Source of the DNA: Gammaproteobacteria bacterium MFB021
GTDB lineage: Bacteria > Pseudomonadota > Gammaproteobacteria > Pseudomonadales > Halomonadaceae
Length of the DNA: 64,000 bases
Direction of reading: 5' to 3'
Assembly (NCBI GenBank): GCA_000737985.1
Contig: JNVT01000051.1
Location: 62,001-126,000, forward strand
Position numbers and translations under genes: made by a program. This document shows positions 24,774 to 33,428 of the stretch, in pieces (position 1 is the first letter of the stretch; each line of letters starts with the position of its first letter). The notes under the pieces were generated by a model, which saw nothing but the letters and a program-made list of their open reading frames with translations, was not told the origin of the DNA and did not search any database.

Positions 24774-26129
24774 ATGTCCGACCCCGTCGCCGCCGATGCC
24801 ATTTCCGACACTGCGCTCGCTGACACTGCCGTCATCGATCGCCTGATCGATTTCCTCGCCCGCTCGCCTTCGCCCTGGCACGCCACGGCCAATCTCGTCG
24901 AGCGTCTCGAAGCCGCCGGCTATCGCCGACTGCGCGAGACCGACAGCTGGCAGCTGGCGCCGGGCGACAAGGTCTATGTCACGCGCAACGACAGCTCGCT
25001 GATTGCGCTGCAGCTACCGTCCACGCCGCTGCAGGCTCTGCGCATGGTCGGGGCGCATACCGACAGCCCGGCGCTCAAGCTCAAGCCGCAGCCGGCGGTG
25101 GTCAACAAGGGCTGGCTGCAGCTGGGCGTGCAGGTCTACGGCGGGGCGCTGCTGGCGCCCTGGTTCGACCGTGATCTGGGACTCTCCGGCCGGGTGCATG
25201 TTCGTCGAGCCGACGGCCGACTGCAAGGGTTATTGATCAATGTTTCCGAACCCGTGGCGATCATCCCCAGCCTGGCGATCCATCTCGACCGCGAGGCCAA
25301 CAGTGGCCGCGCCATGAACGCCCAGACCCAGATGGCGCCGGTGTTTCTGCAGGGCGGCCAGGCAGAGGACGTGACGCGCCTGCTGCAGCAGTGGATCGCC
25401 GCCGAGCACGACATCCAGGACGCGGAGATCGTCGACTTCGAACTGGGCTTCCACGACGTGCAGCCTCCGGCACGGGTCGGGGTCGCGGGGGAGCTTTTGG
25501 CCAGCGCCCGGCTCGACAATCTGCTCTCCTGTTTCATCGGCCTCGAGGCGCTGCTCGGCTGCGATGGCAGCCAGGGGGCGGTATTGGTCGCCAACGACCA
25601 TGAGGAGGTCGGTAGCGCCAGCGCCTGCGGTGCCCAGGGGCCGTTTCTGGCCGATGTGCTGCGCCGGGTCAATGCGGCGCTGGGCGAGGCCGGTGACGAG
25701 GGCTTCGTACGCCTGATCCAGCGCTCGTTGATGATCTCCTGCGACAACGCCCATGCGCTGCACCCCAACTTCGCTGACAAGCACGACCCCAACCATGGTC
25801 CGGCGATCAACGCGGGCCCGGTGATCAAGGTCAATGCCAGCCAGCGCTACGCCACCAACAGCGCCACCGCCGCGCTGTTCCACGATCTCTGCCGCGAGGC
25901 CGAGGTGCCGGTGCAGCAGTTCGTGACCCGCGCCGACATGGGCTGTGGCAGCACCATCGGGCCGATCACCGCTACCGAGCTGGGCGTGCCCACGATCGAT
26001 GTAGGCGTGCCGCAGTGGGGCATGCACTCGATCCGCGAGACCGCCGGTACCCGCGACCCGGGCTATCTGATTCGGGCGCTGATCGCGTTCTACAATCGGG
26101 CGACGCTTGACCCGGCGCACGACGCCTAA
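24774..26129 (+). CDS. apeB: M18 family aminopeptidase
   Basis: A 451-residue zinc aminopeptidase of the M18 (aspartyl aminopeptidase) family, cytoplasmic, removing N-terminal residues from peptides. Metal and catalytic motifs are in place: GAHTDSP near residue 95, FDRDLGLSGRV, NDHEEVGS near 274, SCDNAHALHPNF and MGCGSTIGP. Length fits the family. It begins 150 bases from the divergent prc gene. The stop is followed by fragments of a dispersed repeat and then by the epimerase-like gene. Confidence 0.95.
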   Translation: MSDPVAADAISDTALADTAVIDRLIDFLARSPSPWHATANLVERLEAAGYRRLRETDSWQLAPGDKVYVTRNDSSLIALQLPSTPLQALRMVGAHTDSPALKLKPQPAVVNKGWLQLGVQVYGGALLAPWFDRDLGLSGRVHVRRADGRLQGLLINVSEPVAIIPSLAIHLDREANSGRAMNAQTQMAPVFLQGGQAEDVTRLLQQWIAAEHDIQDAEIVDFELGFHDVQPPARVGVAGELLASARLDNLLSCFIGLEALLGCDGSQGAVLVANDHEEVGSASACGAQGPFLADVLRRVNAALGEAGDEGFVRLIQRSLMISCDNAHALHPNFADKHDPNHGPAINAGPVIKVNASQRYATNSATAALFHDLCREAEVPVQQFVTRADMGCGSTIGPITATELGVPTIDVGVPQWGMHSIRETAGTRDPGYLIRALIAFYNRATLDPAHDA

Positions 26130-26130
26130 G

Positions 26131-26160
26131 GGTTGTACGACACTAGGGGTTGTACGAAAG
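26131..26160 (+). repeat. Short fragments of family 1 repeat ends
   Basis: GGTTGTACGA occurs twice, 18 bases apart (26131 and 26149), directly after the apeB stop. It is the same as the left end of the full element at 26277 (GTTTGTACGAAAA, in a TAGGG context). These look like remnants of earlier insertions or rearrangements. Confidence 0.5.
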
Positions 26161-26276
26161 GAGAAGCCTCTTGGGGCCCATTCCCGATGCTCTGAAGAGG
26201 GGCGCGACGCCCTGCCGTCGCGCTCTCCGGCGGTTGTGAAAGGCTGACTTGGGCGATTCTCTAGGCCCTAGGGTTT

Positions 26277-26405
26277 GTACGAAAAGTCAGCGAGCGAAGG
26301 CAAGACAAGGCAAAAATCGGCGAAAACGCGGAGTTTACGCTGTGTAAATGAGCATTTTGAGCCGATTTTTAACGCCGTATTGCTGAGCGCAGGTAGTTTT
26401 CGTAC
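26277..26405 (+). repeat. Dispersed nested palindromic repeat, family 1 (about 129 bases)
   Basis: Ends are the inverted repeats GTACGAAAA and TTTTCGTAC; including flanks, CTAGG also pairs. Inside are nested arms: AAAAATCGGC with GCCGATTTTT, AAAA with TTTT, and TTTAC with GTAAA. RNA from it would form one long imperfect hairpin. No coding capacity. It ends 20 bases before the start codon of the next gene, just before that gene's AGGAGGAA site. A truncated inverted copy lies at 9986. Confidence 0.8.
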
Positions 26406-26424
26406 GGAGCCTAGGAGGAACAGC

Positions 26425-27405
26425 ATGGCGACACTGAGGATGGAGGAGACGCGCTTCGCGCTGGCCGAGCGCTTCACCATCTCGCGCGGGGCGCGCAGCG
26501 AAGCGCGGGTGGTGACGGTGAGCCTGAGCGACGCCGGCCACGTGGGCCATGGCGAGTGCGTGCCCTATGCCCACTATGGCGAGTCGGTGGCGAGCGTCAT
26601 CGCGCAGATCGAATCGCTGCGGGAAGCTCTCGCCAGTGGGCTGGATCGCGAGGCGCTGCAGACTCGGCTGCCGGCCGGCGCGGCGCGCAACGCGGTGGAC
26701 TGTGCGCTATGGGATCTGGAGGCCAAGCGGCGTGCCACGCCGGTGTGGGCGCTGGCGGGGCTGGCGCCGCCCCAGGTGCAGGTATGCGCCTATACGCTGT
26801 CGCTGGATACGCCGGCGGCCATGCGCGACAAGGCCCGGCGCCACGCCGAGCGCCCGCTGCTCAAGATCAAGCTGGGCGGGGAGGGGGATCTCGAACGCCT
26901 GCGCGCGGTGCGCGAGGGGGCGCCGCGGGCGCGGCTCATCGTCGATGCCAACGAGGCCTGGGATCTGCCCACCTACCAGCGTCTGGCGCCGCGGCTGGTC
27001 GAGCTGGGCATCGAGATGGTCGAGCAGCCGCTGCCCGCCGCTGACGACGCCTCGCTGGCGCAGACCGAGCGGCGGCTGCCGGTGTGTGCCGATGAGGCCT
27101 GTCATGATCGCAGCTCACTGGCAGCGCTGGTGGGGCGTTATGACCTGATCAATATCAAGCTCGACAAGAGCGGCGGCCTGACCGAAGCCCTGGCGCTCAA
27201 GCGCGAGGCGCAGGCCTTGGGGTTCGGGGTGATGGTGGGCTGCATGGTGGGGTCGTCGCTGTCGATGGCGCCGGCACTGCTGGTGGCCCAGGGTGCGGCG
27301 GTGGTCGATCTCGACGGGCCGCTGCTGCTGGCCCGGGACCGCGACCCGGGACTGCACTACGATGCGATGGGGGTGCATCCCGCGCCGTCGGCGCTCTGGG
27401 GTTGA
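26425..27405 (+). CDS. Dipeptide epimerase-like protein (enolase superfamily)
   Basis: A 326-residue enzyme of the muconate-lactonizing subgroup of the enolase superfamily, most like L-Ala-D/L-Glu epimerases (YcjG type) and the related N-acyl amino acid racemases named DgcA. It has the catalytic KIK near residue 146, metal ligands Asp173 (DANEAW), Glu199 (VEQPLP) and the DE of CADEACHD near 223, the second catalytic Lys near 243 (IKLDKSGG), and the DLDGP substrate motif near 294 that marks dipeptide epimerases. A role in recycling murein peptides is likely. The ATG at 26425 has a perfect AGGAGGAA site; the open frame upstream only crosses the repeat and should be ignored. Confidence 0.88.
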   Translation: MATLRMEETRFALAERFTISRGARSEARVVTVSLSDAGHVGHGECVPYAHYGESVASVIAQIESLREALASGLDREALQTRLPAGAARNAVDCALWDLEAKRRATPVWALAGLAPPQVQVCAYTLSLDTPAAMRDKARRHAERPLLKIKLGGEGDLERLRAVREGAPRARLIVDANEAWDLPTYQRLAPRLVELGIEMVEQPLPAADDASLAQTERRLPVCADEACHDRSSLAALVGRYDLINIKLDKSGGLTEALALKREAQALGFGVMVGCMVGSSLSMAPALLVAQGAAVVDLDGPLLLARDRDPGLHYDAMGVHPAPSALWG

Positions 27406-27471
27406 ATCGGTCTATCCGCGTCGCTGCAGACAATTCAGCGGCGCATACGGAAACAGCGCACAGAAAGGAAA

Positions 27472-27610
27472 CGCTGAATAAATCGCCGAACGAGATGAAG
27501 GGCAAGGCGCCCGGAACGTAGAAAGCGAGACATAACATGGGGTTAGGCGAGCTTTCGAGTACCGCGTAACGCAGCCATTCGCTCGTGCAGGCATTTATGC
27601 TGTGATTCCC
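27472..27610 (+). repeat. Dispersed repeat, family 2, copy A
   Basis: Non-coding sequence of about 139 bases (from CGCTGAATAAATCGCCGAAC to a TTCCC end) that matches, in inverted orientation, the stretch at 38889-39046. Shared blocks include ATCGCCGAACGAGAT, GGGGTTAGGC, TTCGAGTAC and CGTGCAGGCATT. It lies between the epimerase-like gene and the tRNA-Met terminator. Confidence 0.8.
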
Positions 27611-27613
27611 AAA

Positions 27614-27646
27614 ACGCCAAAGCCCACGCGAGGTGGGCTTTGGCGT
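27614..27646 (-). terminator. Terminator of tRNA-Met
   Basis: A 14-base-pair perfect stem (27614-27627 with 27633-27646) and a five-base loop. On the minus strand it is followed by TTTT, just downstream of the tRNA 3' end. Confidence 0.85.
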
Positions 27647-27652
27647 CGTATC

Positions 27653-27729
27653 TGGTGGCTACGCCCTGATTCGAACAGGGGACCCCATCATTATGAGTGA
27701 TGTGCTCTAACCAGCTGAGCTACGTAGCC
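27653..27729 (-). tRNA. tRNA-Met (CAT), elongator type
   Basis: A 77-base cloverleaf on the minus strand with acceptor GGCTACG/CGTAGCC, an anticodon loop reading CTCATAA (anticodon CAT), T-arm GTTCGAATC and an encoded CCA. The acceptor has a normal first base pair and the anticodon stem lacks three consecutive GC pairs, so it is the elongator rather than the initiator; an Ile2 tRNA modified at C34 is less likely. It has its own promoter and terminator. Confidence 0.92.
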
Positions 27730-27765
27730 GTCGTGGTCACGCTTGATGTGTGACAACGGAGGCGA

Positions 27766-27793
27766 ATACTAGCATAACCCGATGAAACGTCAA
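27766..27793 (-). promoter_or_regulatory. Sigma-70 promoter of tRNA-Met
   Basis: On the minus strand, TTGACG (27793-27788), a 16-base spacer and TAGTAT (27771-27766) form a good -35/-10 pair about 37 bases before the tRNA 5' end. Confidence 0.65.
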
Positions 27794-27824
27794 CGCTTTT
27801 TTGCATGAATCCGCCATCTTGCGG

Positions 27825-27855
27825 TGCCGGGGCGCGCTACTGTCGGGCCCCGGCA
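27825..27855 (-). terminator. Possible terminator of ychF
   Basis: On the minus strand TGCCGGGGC and GCCCCGGCA make a nine-base-pair stem with a 13-base loop, beginning about 12 bases after the ychF stop. There is no T tract. Confidence 0.45.
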
Positions 27856-27866
27856 GATGGCGGCGC

Positions 27867-28958
27867 TCAGACGTTGAAGCGGAAGTGCATGACGTCGCCG
27901 TCCTGGACCACGTAGGCCTTGCCTTCCAGGCGCCACTTGCCGGCTTCCTTGGCGCCGTTCTCGCCGCCCAGGGCGACGAAGTCGTCATAGCTGACCACTT
28001 CGGCGCGGATGAAGCCCTTCTCGAAGTCGGTGTGGATCACGCCCGCCGCCTGCGGAGCGGTGGCGCCGACCTTGACCGTCCAAGCCCGGACTTCCTTCAC
28101 GCCTGCGGTGAAGTAGGTCTGCAGGCCCAGCAGGCCATAGCCTGCCCGGATGACGCGATCGAGCCCGGGCTCTTCCATACCCATCTCATCGAGGAACATG
28201 GCGCGCTCCTCGTCCTCGAGCTCGGCGATCTCCGCTTCCAGCTTGTTGCACACCGGCACCACGACGGCGTTCTCGCTGGCGGCGATGCGGCGCACCGTAT
28301 CGAGATGGGGATTGTTGTCGAAGCCGTCTTCGTTGACGTTGGCGATGTACATCGTCGGCTTGAGCGTCAGGAAACCGAAGCTGCGCAGCTGGCGCTGCTC
28401 GTCTTCGTCCAGGCCGAAGCTGCGCAGCGGCTGACCCTCGGCCAGATGCGGCTGGATACGATCGAGGATCGCCTTGGTGGCGATCGCCTCCTTGTCGCCG
28501 CCCTTGACCACGCGGGTCAGGCGCTGGATCGAGCGCTCCACCGCGTCGAGATCGGCCAGCGCGAGCTCGAGGTTGATGGTCTCGATATCGTCGGTGGGAT
28601 CGACCTGATTGGCGACATGGATGACGTTGTCGTCATCGAAGCAGCGCACCACATGGGCGATCGCGTCGGTCTCACGGATGTTGGCCAGGAACTGGTTGCC
28701 GAGGCCTTCGCCCTTGGAGGCGCCCTCGACCAGACCGGCGATATCGACGAACTCCATGGTCGTGGGCACGACCTTCTCCGGCTTGACGATCTCGGCCAGC
28801 TTGTCGAGCCGCGGGTCGGGCATCGGCACGATGCCGGTGTTCGGCTCGATGGTGCAGAAGGGGAAGTTCTCGGCGTCGATGCCGGAGCGTGTCAAGGCGT
28901 TGAAGAGCGTCGACTTGCCGACGTTGGGCAGACCGACGATGCCGCAGTTGAATCCCAT
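27867..28958 (-). CDS. ychF: Ribosome-binding ATPase YchF
   Basis: A 363-residue Obg-family P-loop protein that binds ATP rather than GTP and associates with ribosomes, with a role in stress and translation control. The P-loop GLPNVGKST is at residues 8-16, followed by [17 protein letters not shown] (the G3 region). The C-terminal TGS-like domain ends [10 protein letters not shown]...[13 protein letters not shown], as in the family. Length is standard. AGGAAG precedes the ATG. It follows pth on the same strand, the usual pairing in gammaproteobacteria. Confidence 0.97.
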   Translation of the reverse strand: MGFNCGIVGLPNVGKSTLFNALTRSGIDAENFPFCTIEPNTGIVPMPDPRLDKLAEIVKPEKVVPTTMEFVDIAGLVEGASKGEGLGNQFLANIRETDAIAHVVRCFDDDNVIHVANQVDPTDDIETINLELALADLDAVERSIQRLTRVVKGGDKEAIATKAILDRIQPHLAEGQPLRSFGLDEDEQRQLRSFGFLTLKPTMYIANVNEDGFDNNPHLDTVRRIAASENAVVVPVCNKLEAEIAELEDEERAMFLDEMGMEEPGLDRVIRAGYGLLGLQTYFTAGVKEVRAWTVKVGATAPQAAGVIHTDFEKGFIRAEVVSYDDFVALGGENGAKEAGKWRLEGKAYVVQDGDVMHFRFNV

Positions 28959-29068
28959 GAGCGCTTCCTGGAAAGAGAGTTCGTGACGCGTGAAAGATCG
29001 CTATTCTACTCGACCCGTGGCGTCGGCGATAACGTGTATGGCGCGGGGTCGGTTGACGGGGGCGTGGC

Positions 29069-29653
29069 TCAGGCGGAAAAGGCGTGCAGGCGATTCATCG
29101 CCTTGGCCCAGTGGCCGTCGAGGGCGTCGGGCAGGGTGACGACGATCTCGTCGAGCGCTGCATCGATGGCTTCGCGCTCCGTCTTGCCAGGGCGGCCGAG
29201 CACATAGTTGGTCACCAGCTTGGCACTGCCCGGGTGGCCGATACCGACCCGCAGCCGATGAAAGCCGTTGTGGTTGCCGAACGCGCTGATGATGTCGCGC
29301 AGGCCGTTATGGCCGCCATGACCGCCGCCGGTCTTGTAGCGCGCCGTACCCGGGGCGATGTCGAGCTCGTCGTGAGCCACGATCACCTCGTCCGGGGCAA
29401 TCTTGAAGAACTGACACAGCGCGGCCACGGAGGCACCGCTGCGGTTCATGAAAGTGGTGGGGTTGAGCAGGTGCAGATCCTGCCCGCCCAGGCGGATCTT
29501 GGCGTACAGACCCAGAAACTTGCGCTCGGGACGCAGCGTCTGCGCTGCGTCCCTCGCGAGGCGCTCGACCAGCCAGGCGCCGGCATTGTGGCGGGTGTCT
29601 TCGTATTCCGGCCCCGGGTTACCGAGACCGATGATCGCTTTCACGTCGCCCAT
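29069..29653 (-). CDS. pth: Peptidyl-tRNA hydrolase
   Basis: A 194-residue cytoplasmic enzyme that frees tRNA from prematurely released peptidyl-tRNA. The active-site residues are visible: Asn12 and His22 within GLGNPGPEYEDTRHNAG, Asp in the HDELDIAPG block, and the HNGLRD block. FMNRSG is also conserved. Length matches E. coli Pth. It lies between rplY and ychF in the conserved prs-rplY-pth-ychF order. Confidence 0.97.
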   Translation of the reverse strand: MGDVKAIIGLGNPGPEYEDTRHNAGAWLVERLARDAAQTLRPERKFLGLYAKIRLGGQDLHLLNPTTFMNRSGASVAALCQFFKIAPDEVIVAHDELDIAPGTARYKTGGGHGGHNGLRDIISAFGNHNGFHRLRVGIGHPGSAKLVTNYVLGRPGKTEREAIDAALDEIVVTLPDALDGHWAKAMNRLHAFSA

Positions 29654-29686
29654 GCCGTCGCCTGCTCTCGTCGCGTGCCGTGAAGC

Positions 29687-30334
29687 TTACGCTTCGTCTT
29701 TCGGTTCGCCGTCTTCGTCGACGCCTTCACCGGCCACTTCGTCGTCACGTGCCACGGTCGGGTGAGTCACGCTGACCACGCCGGCATCGTGCTCTTCGCC
29801 GTGGGTCAGTTCGACCAGGGTCACACCTTCCGGCAGCTTGAGGTCGGAGAGGTGGATGGTCTCGCCGAGGCCCAGATTGGCGACGTCGACTTCGAGGTAT
29901 TCCGGCAGCTTGGACGGCAGGCAGCTGATCTGGACGTCGTTGTTGAGGACGTGGAGCACGCCGCCTTCGTCCTTGACGCCCTTGCAGCTCTCTTCGTTGA
30001 GGAAGTGCAGCGGGACGTTCAGGGTCAGCTCGTGGGTCGCATCGACGCGCATGAAGTCAGCGTGGGTCACCAGGGCCTTGTACGGATGGCGCTGGAGGTC
30101 ACGGATGACGACCTGCTCGCTCTTGCCGTCGATCTGGATGTCGATGACCGAGGAGAAGAAGGCTTCGTCTTCGATCGCCTTGTAGAAGGCCGGCTTGTCG
30201 ATGGTGATCGGCTGCGGGGCGGCTTCGCCACCGTAGATGATCGCGGCGACCTGTTCGTTCTTGCGGCGCAGGCGGCGGCTCGCACCTTTCCCCAGCTCCG
30301 TACGAACATTGGCTGTCAGGGTGTAATGGGACAT
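29687..30334 (-). CDS. rplY: 50S ribosomal protein L25/general stress protein Ctc
   Basis: A 215-residue two-domain L25. The N-terminal 5S rRNA-binding domain (about 1-95, [14 protein letters not shown]) is followed by the TL5-type beta-domain (about 100-190, ending [13 protein letters not shown]). The last 25 residues are acidic ([17 protein letters not shown]), usual for the long form. E. coli L25 has only the first domain. GAGGTGA precedes the ATG. It is transcribed with pth and ychF, and prs lies directly upstream. Confidence 0.96.
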   Translation of the reverse strand: MSHYTLTANVRTELGKGASRRLRRKNEQVAAIIYGGEAAPQPITIDKPAFYKAIEDEAFFSSVIDIQIDGKSEQVVIRDLQRHPYKALVTHADFMRVDATHELTLNVPLHFLNEESCKGVKDEGGVLHVLNNDVQISCLPSKLPEYLEVDVANLGLGETIHLSDLKLPEGVTLVELTHGEEHDAGVVSVTHPTVARDDEVAGEGVDEDGEPKDEA

Positions 30335-30465
30335 GAGTTGTCACCTCTATCGATAGAAAAGGAGTACGGCACCGCCCGCGACCAGGCTGTGCCGTCTCCA
30401 TTGGCGCGACTGCCCTCACGGCAGTCGCCTGTGTGTCGGCGCGCGTTACTGACCGTAGTTGCCGG

Positions 30466-31407
30466 TCAGTGGAACATCGCGCTGACGGATTCCTCGTTGC
30501 TGACACGGCGAATGGCTTCGGCGATCAGGCCGGCGACCGTCAGCTGACGGATCTTGCCACTACGACGCGCAGGTTCGGAGAGCGGTATGGTATCGGCAAC
30601 CACGAGTTCGTCAAGCACCGAGCCACTAATATTGTCGACCGCGGGACCGGAGAGGATCGGGTGGGTGGCGTAGGCGACCACCCGACGCGCTCCGTGATCC
30701 TTGAGCGCCTCGGCGGCCTTGCACAGGGTGCCGGCGGTGTCGACCATGTCGTCGACCACTACGCAGGTGCGGTCCTGGATATCGCCGATGATGTGCATCA
30801 CCTGGGCCTGGTTGGCCTGCGGGCGGCGCTTGTCGATGATCGCCAGGTCGACGTTGAGCTGCTTGGCGATGGCGCGGGCGCGGACCACGCCGCCGACGTC
30901 GGGGGAGACCACCACCAGGTCGTCGTAGTTCTGGCGCTCGATGTCGTCGAGCAGGATCGGCGAGCCGTAGACGTTGTCCACCGGCACGTCGAAGAAGCCC
31001 TGGATCTGGTCGGCGTGCAGATCCATGGTCATGACGCGGTCGACGCCGGCCTTGACCATCATGTCGGCGACCACCTTGGCCGAGATCGGTACGCGCGCCG
31101 AGCGCACGCGGCGATCCTGGCGGGCATAGCCGAAGTAGGGTACGACGGCGGTGATTCGGGTTGCCGAGGCGCGGCGCAGCGCGTCGACCATCAGAATCAG
31201 CTCCATCAGGTTGTCGTTGGTCGGCGCGCAGGTCGACTGCAGAATGAAGACATCCTTGCCGCGCACGTTTTCATTGATCTCGACGGCGATCTCACCGTCG
31301 CTGAACTGGCCGACCGTGGCGTGGCCGAGCCGGTTATCGAGGCACTCGGCCACTTTCGCCGCCAGGGCAGCGTTGGCGTTACCGGTGAAAACCATCAATT
31401 TAGACAC
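30466..31407 (-). CDS. prs: Ribose-phosphate pyrophosphokinase
   Basis: A 313-residue enzyme that makes PRPP from ribose-5-phosphate and ATP for nucleotide, histidine and tryptophan synthesis. Conserved blocks are present: [20 protein letters not shown], the YARQDRR ATP loop, [13 protein letters not shown], and the PRPP-binding [11 protein letters not shown]. The start is GTG with AGGTGG eight bases away. tRNA-Gln and ispE lie upstream on the same strand, the typical pseudomonad and halomonad order. Confidence 0.97.
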   Translation of the reverse strand: MSKLMVFTGNANAALAAKVAECLDNRLGHATVGQFSDGEIAVEINENVRGKDVFILQSTCAPTNDNLMELILMVDALRRASATRITAVVPYFGYARQDRRVRSARVPISAKVVADMMVKAGVDRVMTMDLHADQIQGFFDVPVDNVYGSPILLDDIERQNYDDLVVVSPDVGGVVRARAIAKQLNVDLAIIDKRRPQANQAQVMHIIGDIQDRTCVVVDDMVDTAGTLCKAAEALKDHGARRVVAYATHPILSGPAVDNISGSVLDELVVADTIPLSEPARRSGKIRQLTVAGLIAEAIRRVSNEESVSAMFH

Positions 31408-31677
31408 GCGCGGCCACCTTTGAGAGCTGTTTGAAGGTCAGTTGGGACATTCGATCGAAGCAGAGACGAGCAAGACTGCGGCGGGAGTACGAGCGCTGGC
31501 GGAGAGTGCCGAGAAACCGGCGATATGACGTCACGCACGAAGGCGTCAGACGCTCGGGGCGCAGGGCGGCAGTCATGGGACGACAGGAGAAGCAGCAGCG
31601 CCGGTAGGGAAGTCGTGTGGGCAGAGTGGCCATCGCGTCCCGGTTTCCGTAGGCAGGCTTGCAAAGAGTCAAGGAAG

Positions 31678-31752
31678 TGGCTGGGGTACCAGGATTCGAA
31701 CCTGGGAATGCCGGTACCAGAAACCGGTGCCTTACCACTTGGCGATACCCCA
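31678..31752 (-). tRNA. tRNA-Gln (CTG)
   Basis: A 75-base cloverleaf on the minus strand: acceptor TGGGGTA/TACCCCA, a U1-A72 first pair typical of glutamine tRNAs, an anticodon loop TTCTGGT giving anticodon CTG, T-loop GTTCGAATC, and an encoded GCCA 3' end. It lies between ispE and prs, its conserved position in this group. Confidence 0.93.
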
Positions 31753-31875
31753 GCAATCGTCGGCAGCGCATATTATGCGTAAAAGCGCCGACCGTTGGCT
31801 AGCCGTTGATCAAAAACCACGCTCTTGGGTGCGTTGGGCATGACAACCCTGCACTGCGGCGCGTGACTTTCGTCG

Positions 31876-32739
31876 TCAGGCCGACATGATCTCCAGAGCG
31901 CGATGCAGCGGGGAGCGAGCCACGCCGTGTGCCTTGAAGATCTGCCACCCGTCGGGCGCATCGGCGATGACCGCATCGGCCGAGGCTTCGTCCGCGACAG
32001 GGCAGAAGACGCAGGCGCCGGTCCCGGTGAGGAGCGCGTCACCGTAGCTCGAGAGCCAGGCGAGGGCGCGGTCGACCTCGGGATAGAGCGCGCGGACGAC
32101 GCTTTCGCAGTCGTTGCGCCACACCGTCTCGGGGGTGGCCCCGTCGAGTGCGAGGCGCATACTAATGGCGGTGCTGTCACGTGTCAAACCGGGATGCCCA
32201 AACACCGCCGCGGTGGAGACCGCGACCCCCGGGTGAACCACCACGAACCAGCGCTCGGCCAGCGCCACCGGGATCAGGCGTTCGCCCATGCCCTCGGCCC
32301 AGGCGCTGTCGCCGCGCACGAATACCGGCACGTCGGCACCCAGGCCGAGGCCCAGCGCGGCGAGCCGTTCGCGCCCCAGGTCGAGCTGCCACAGCCGGTC
32401 CAGCGCGACCAGGGTGGTGGCGGCGTCGGAGCTGCCACCACCCAGACCGCCGCCCATCGGCAGGCGCTTGTCGAGCACGATATCGACCCCGGCACGGCAG
32501 CCGGTCTCCTGCTGCAACAGGCGCGCCGCGCGTACGATCAGATTCTCCTCCGCGCTGACCCCATCGAGCGCCGGGCTCAAGGTGACGGCGCCGTCGTCAC
32601 GCGGGGTGAAACTGAGGGTGTCGCCATGGTCGAGCAGTTGGAACAGCGTCTGCAGCTCGTGATAGCCGTCGGTGCGGCGCCCGGTGATGCGCAGCAGCAG
32701 GTTGAGCTTGGCCGGGGCCGGCAGAACCCAGGACGTCAT
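31876..32739 (-). CDS. ispE: 4-diphosphocytidyl-2-C-methyl-D-erythritol kinase
   Basis: A 287-residue GHMP kinase of the MEP isoprenoid pathway. The ATP-binding glycine-rich loop PMGGGLGGGSSDAA is at about residues 90-103, PAPAKLNLLL at the N-terminus is the conserved entry block, and the C-terminal SGDALLTGTGACVF-like motif (YGDALLTGTGACVF) is present. The ATG at 32739 is chosen over an upstream one because it overlaps the lolB stop (ATGA) and starts MTSWVLPAPAKLN as in homologues. tRNA-Gln follows. Confidence 0.96.
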   Translation of the reverse strand: MTSWVLPAPAKLNLLLRITGRRTDGYHELQTLFQLLDHGDTLSFTPRDDGAVTLSPALDGVSAEENLIVRAARLLQQETGCRAGVDIVLDKRLPMGGGLGGGSSDAATTLVALDRLWQLDLGRERLAALGLGLGADVPVFVRGDSAWAEGMGERLIPVALAERWFVVVHPGVAVSTAAVFGHPGLTRDSTAISMRLALDGATPETVWRNDCESVVRALYPEVDRALAWLSSYGDALLTGTGACVFCPVADEASADAVIADAPDGWQIFKAHGVARSPLHRALEIMSA

Positions 32740-33428
32740 GGCGTGGTGTCCGCCTGCCCCGGCTGCCACTCGTTGACCACCAGCAGGGCGCGAATGTCGT
32801 CATAGGTCATGACCAGGCGGCGCGGTAGCCACAGCCCGCCGGCGTAGGTCCAGTCGCGGTAGGCGATGGTCCAGCCGGCCTGGCGCAGCTGCGCCGGGAA
32901 GCCCAGGTCGTCACGCGTCTCGTCGTGTGCCGCACCCGGGGCCGGCAGGCCGCGCACCCAGTAGTCGAGCGCCGAGATCGGCAGCGACCAGCCGAGCTGC
33001 TGCTGCATCAGCGCCTCCGGCGAGCTGGCCTGGAAGGTGCCGTCACCGGTGGTCAGCTCGACCGCGCCGGCGCGCCCCTCGAGGACGCTGCGTCCGGTGC
33101 CGAAGGGGCCGCTGATGAGCATGCGGTAGTGCTGCGGCGTCTGGGTCCAGTCGAGGTTGGCGCTGGTGCTGTCACGCGGGGTGCGCAAGCCTACCTTGCC
33201 CGCCACGGTCCAGGTGTCGAGCGCCTCGAGCCGGCTCTGCTGGAGCTGCCAGTCGTCGGCCTGGCGCGGCGCGCTGGGGGCGGTGGTTTGCCCGGCGCAG
33301 CCCGCCAGCCACAGGCTCAGGGCGGCGGCGCCCAGCAGGCGCCAGTGGCGCGATGCCAATGCCGAGAGAGATGACGGGGCCGCACGCGACGTGCTGGCCC
33401 GGTCAGGGGTTGGGTACGCTGGTGTCAT
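32736..33428 (-). CDS. lolB: Outer-membrane lipoprotein insertion protein LolB
   Basis: A 230-residue lipoprotein that receives lipoproteins from LolA and inserts them in the outer membrane. The lipobox LAGC is at residues 41-44 after a long N-terminal stretch and a hydrophobic segment; the TWTVAGKVGLRTP and NLDWTQTPQHYRM blocks match LolB. The start overlaps the end of the upstream TPR gene by 26 bases and has an AGGA site. The 25-residue region before the hydrophobic core is longer than usual; a TTG at codon 25 could be an alternative start. It is co-transcribed with ispE. Confidence 0.93.
   Translation of the reverse strand: MTPAYPTPDRASTSRAAPSSLSALASRHWRLLGAAALSLWLAGCAGQTTAPSAPRQADDWQLQQSRLEALDTWTVAGKVGLRTPRDSTSANLDWTQTPQHYRMLISGPFGTGRSVLEGRAGAVELTTGDGTFQASSPEALMQQQLGWSLPISALDYWVRGLPAPGAAHDETRDDLGFPAQLRQAGWTIAYRDWTYAGGLWLPRRLVMTYDDIRALLVVNEWQPGQADTTP

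Noticed and set aside
9986-26405. Composite transposon formed by the two family 1 copies
   Set aside because: The left copy is a truncated remnant, no transposase lies between, and the interval contains ordinary capsule and housekeeping genes.
26275-26424. N-terminal extension of the epimerase-like gene by 50 codons
   Set aside because: The extension is simply the family 1 repeat read as codons; the ATG at 26425 has a perfect ribosome site and fits the family.
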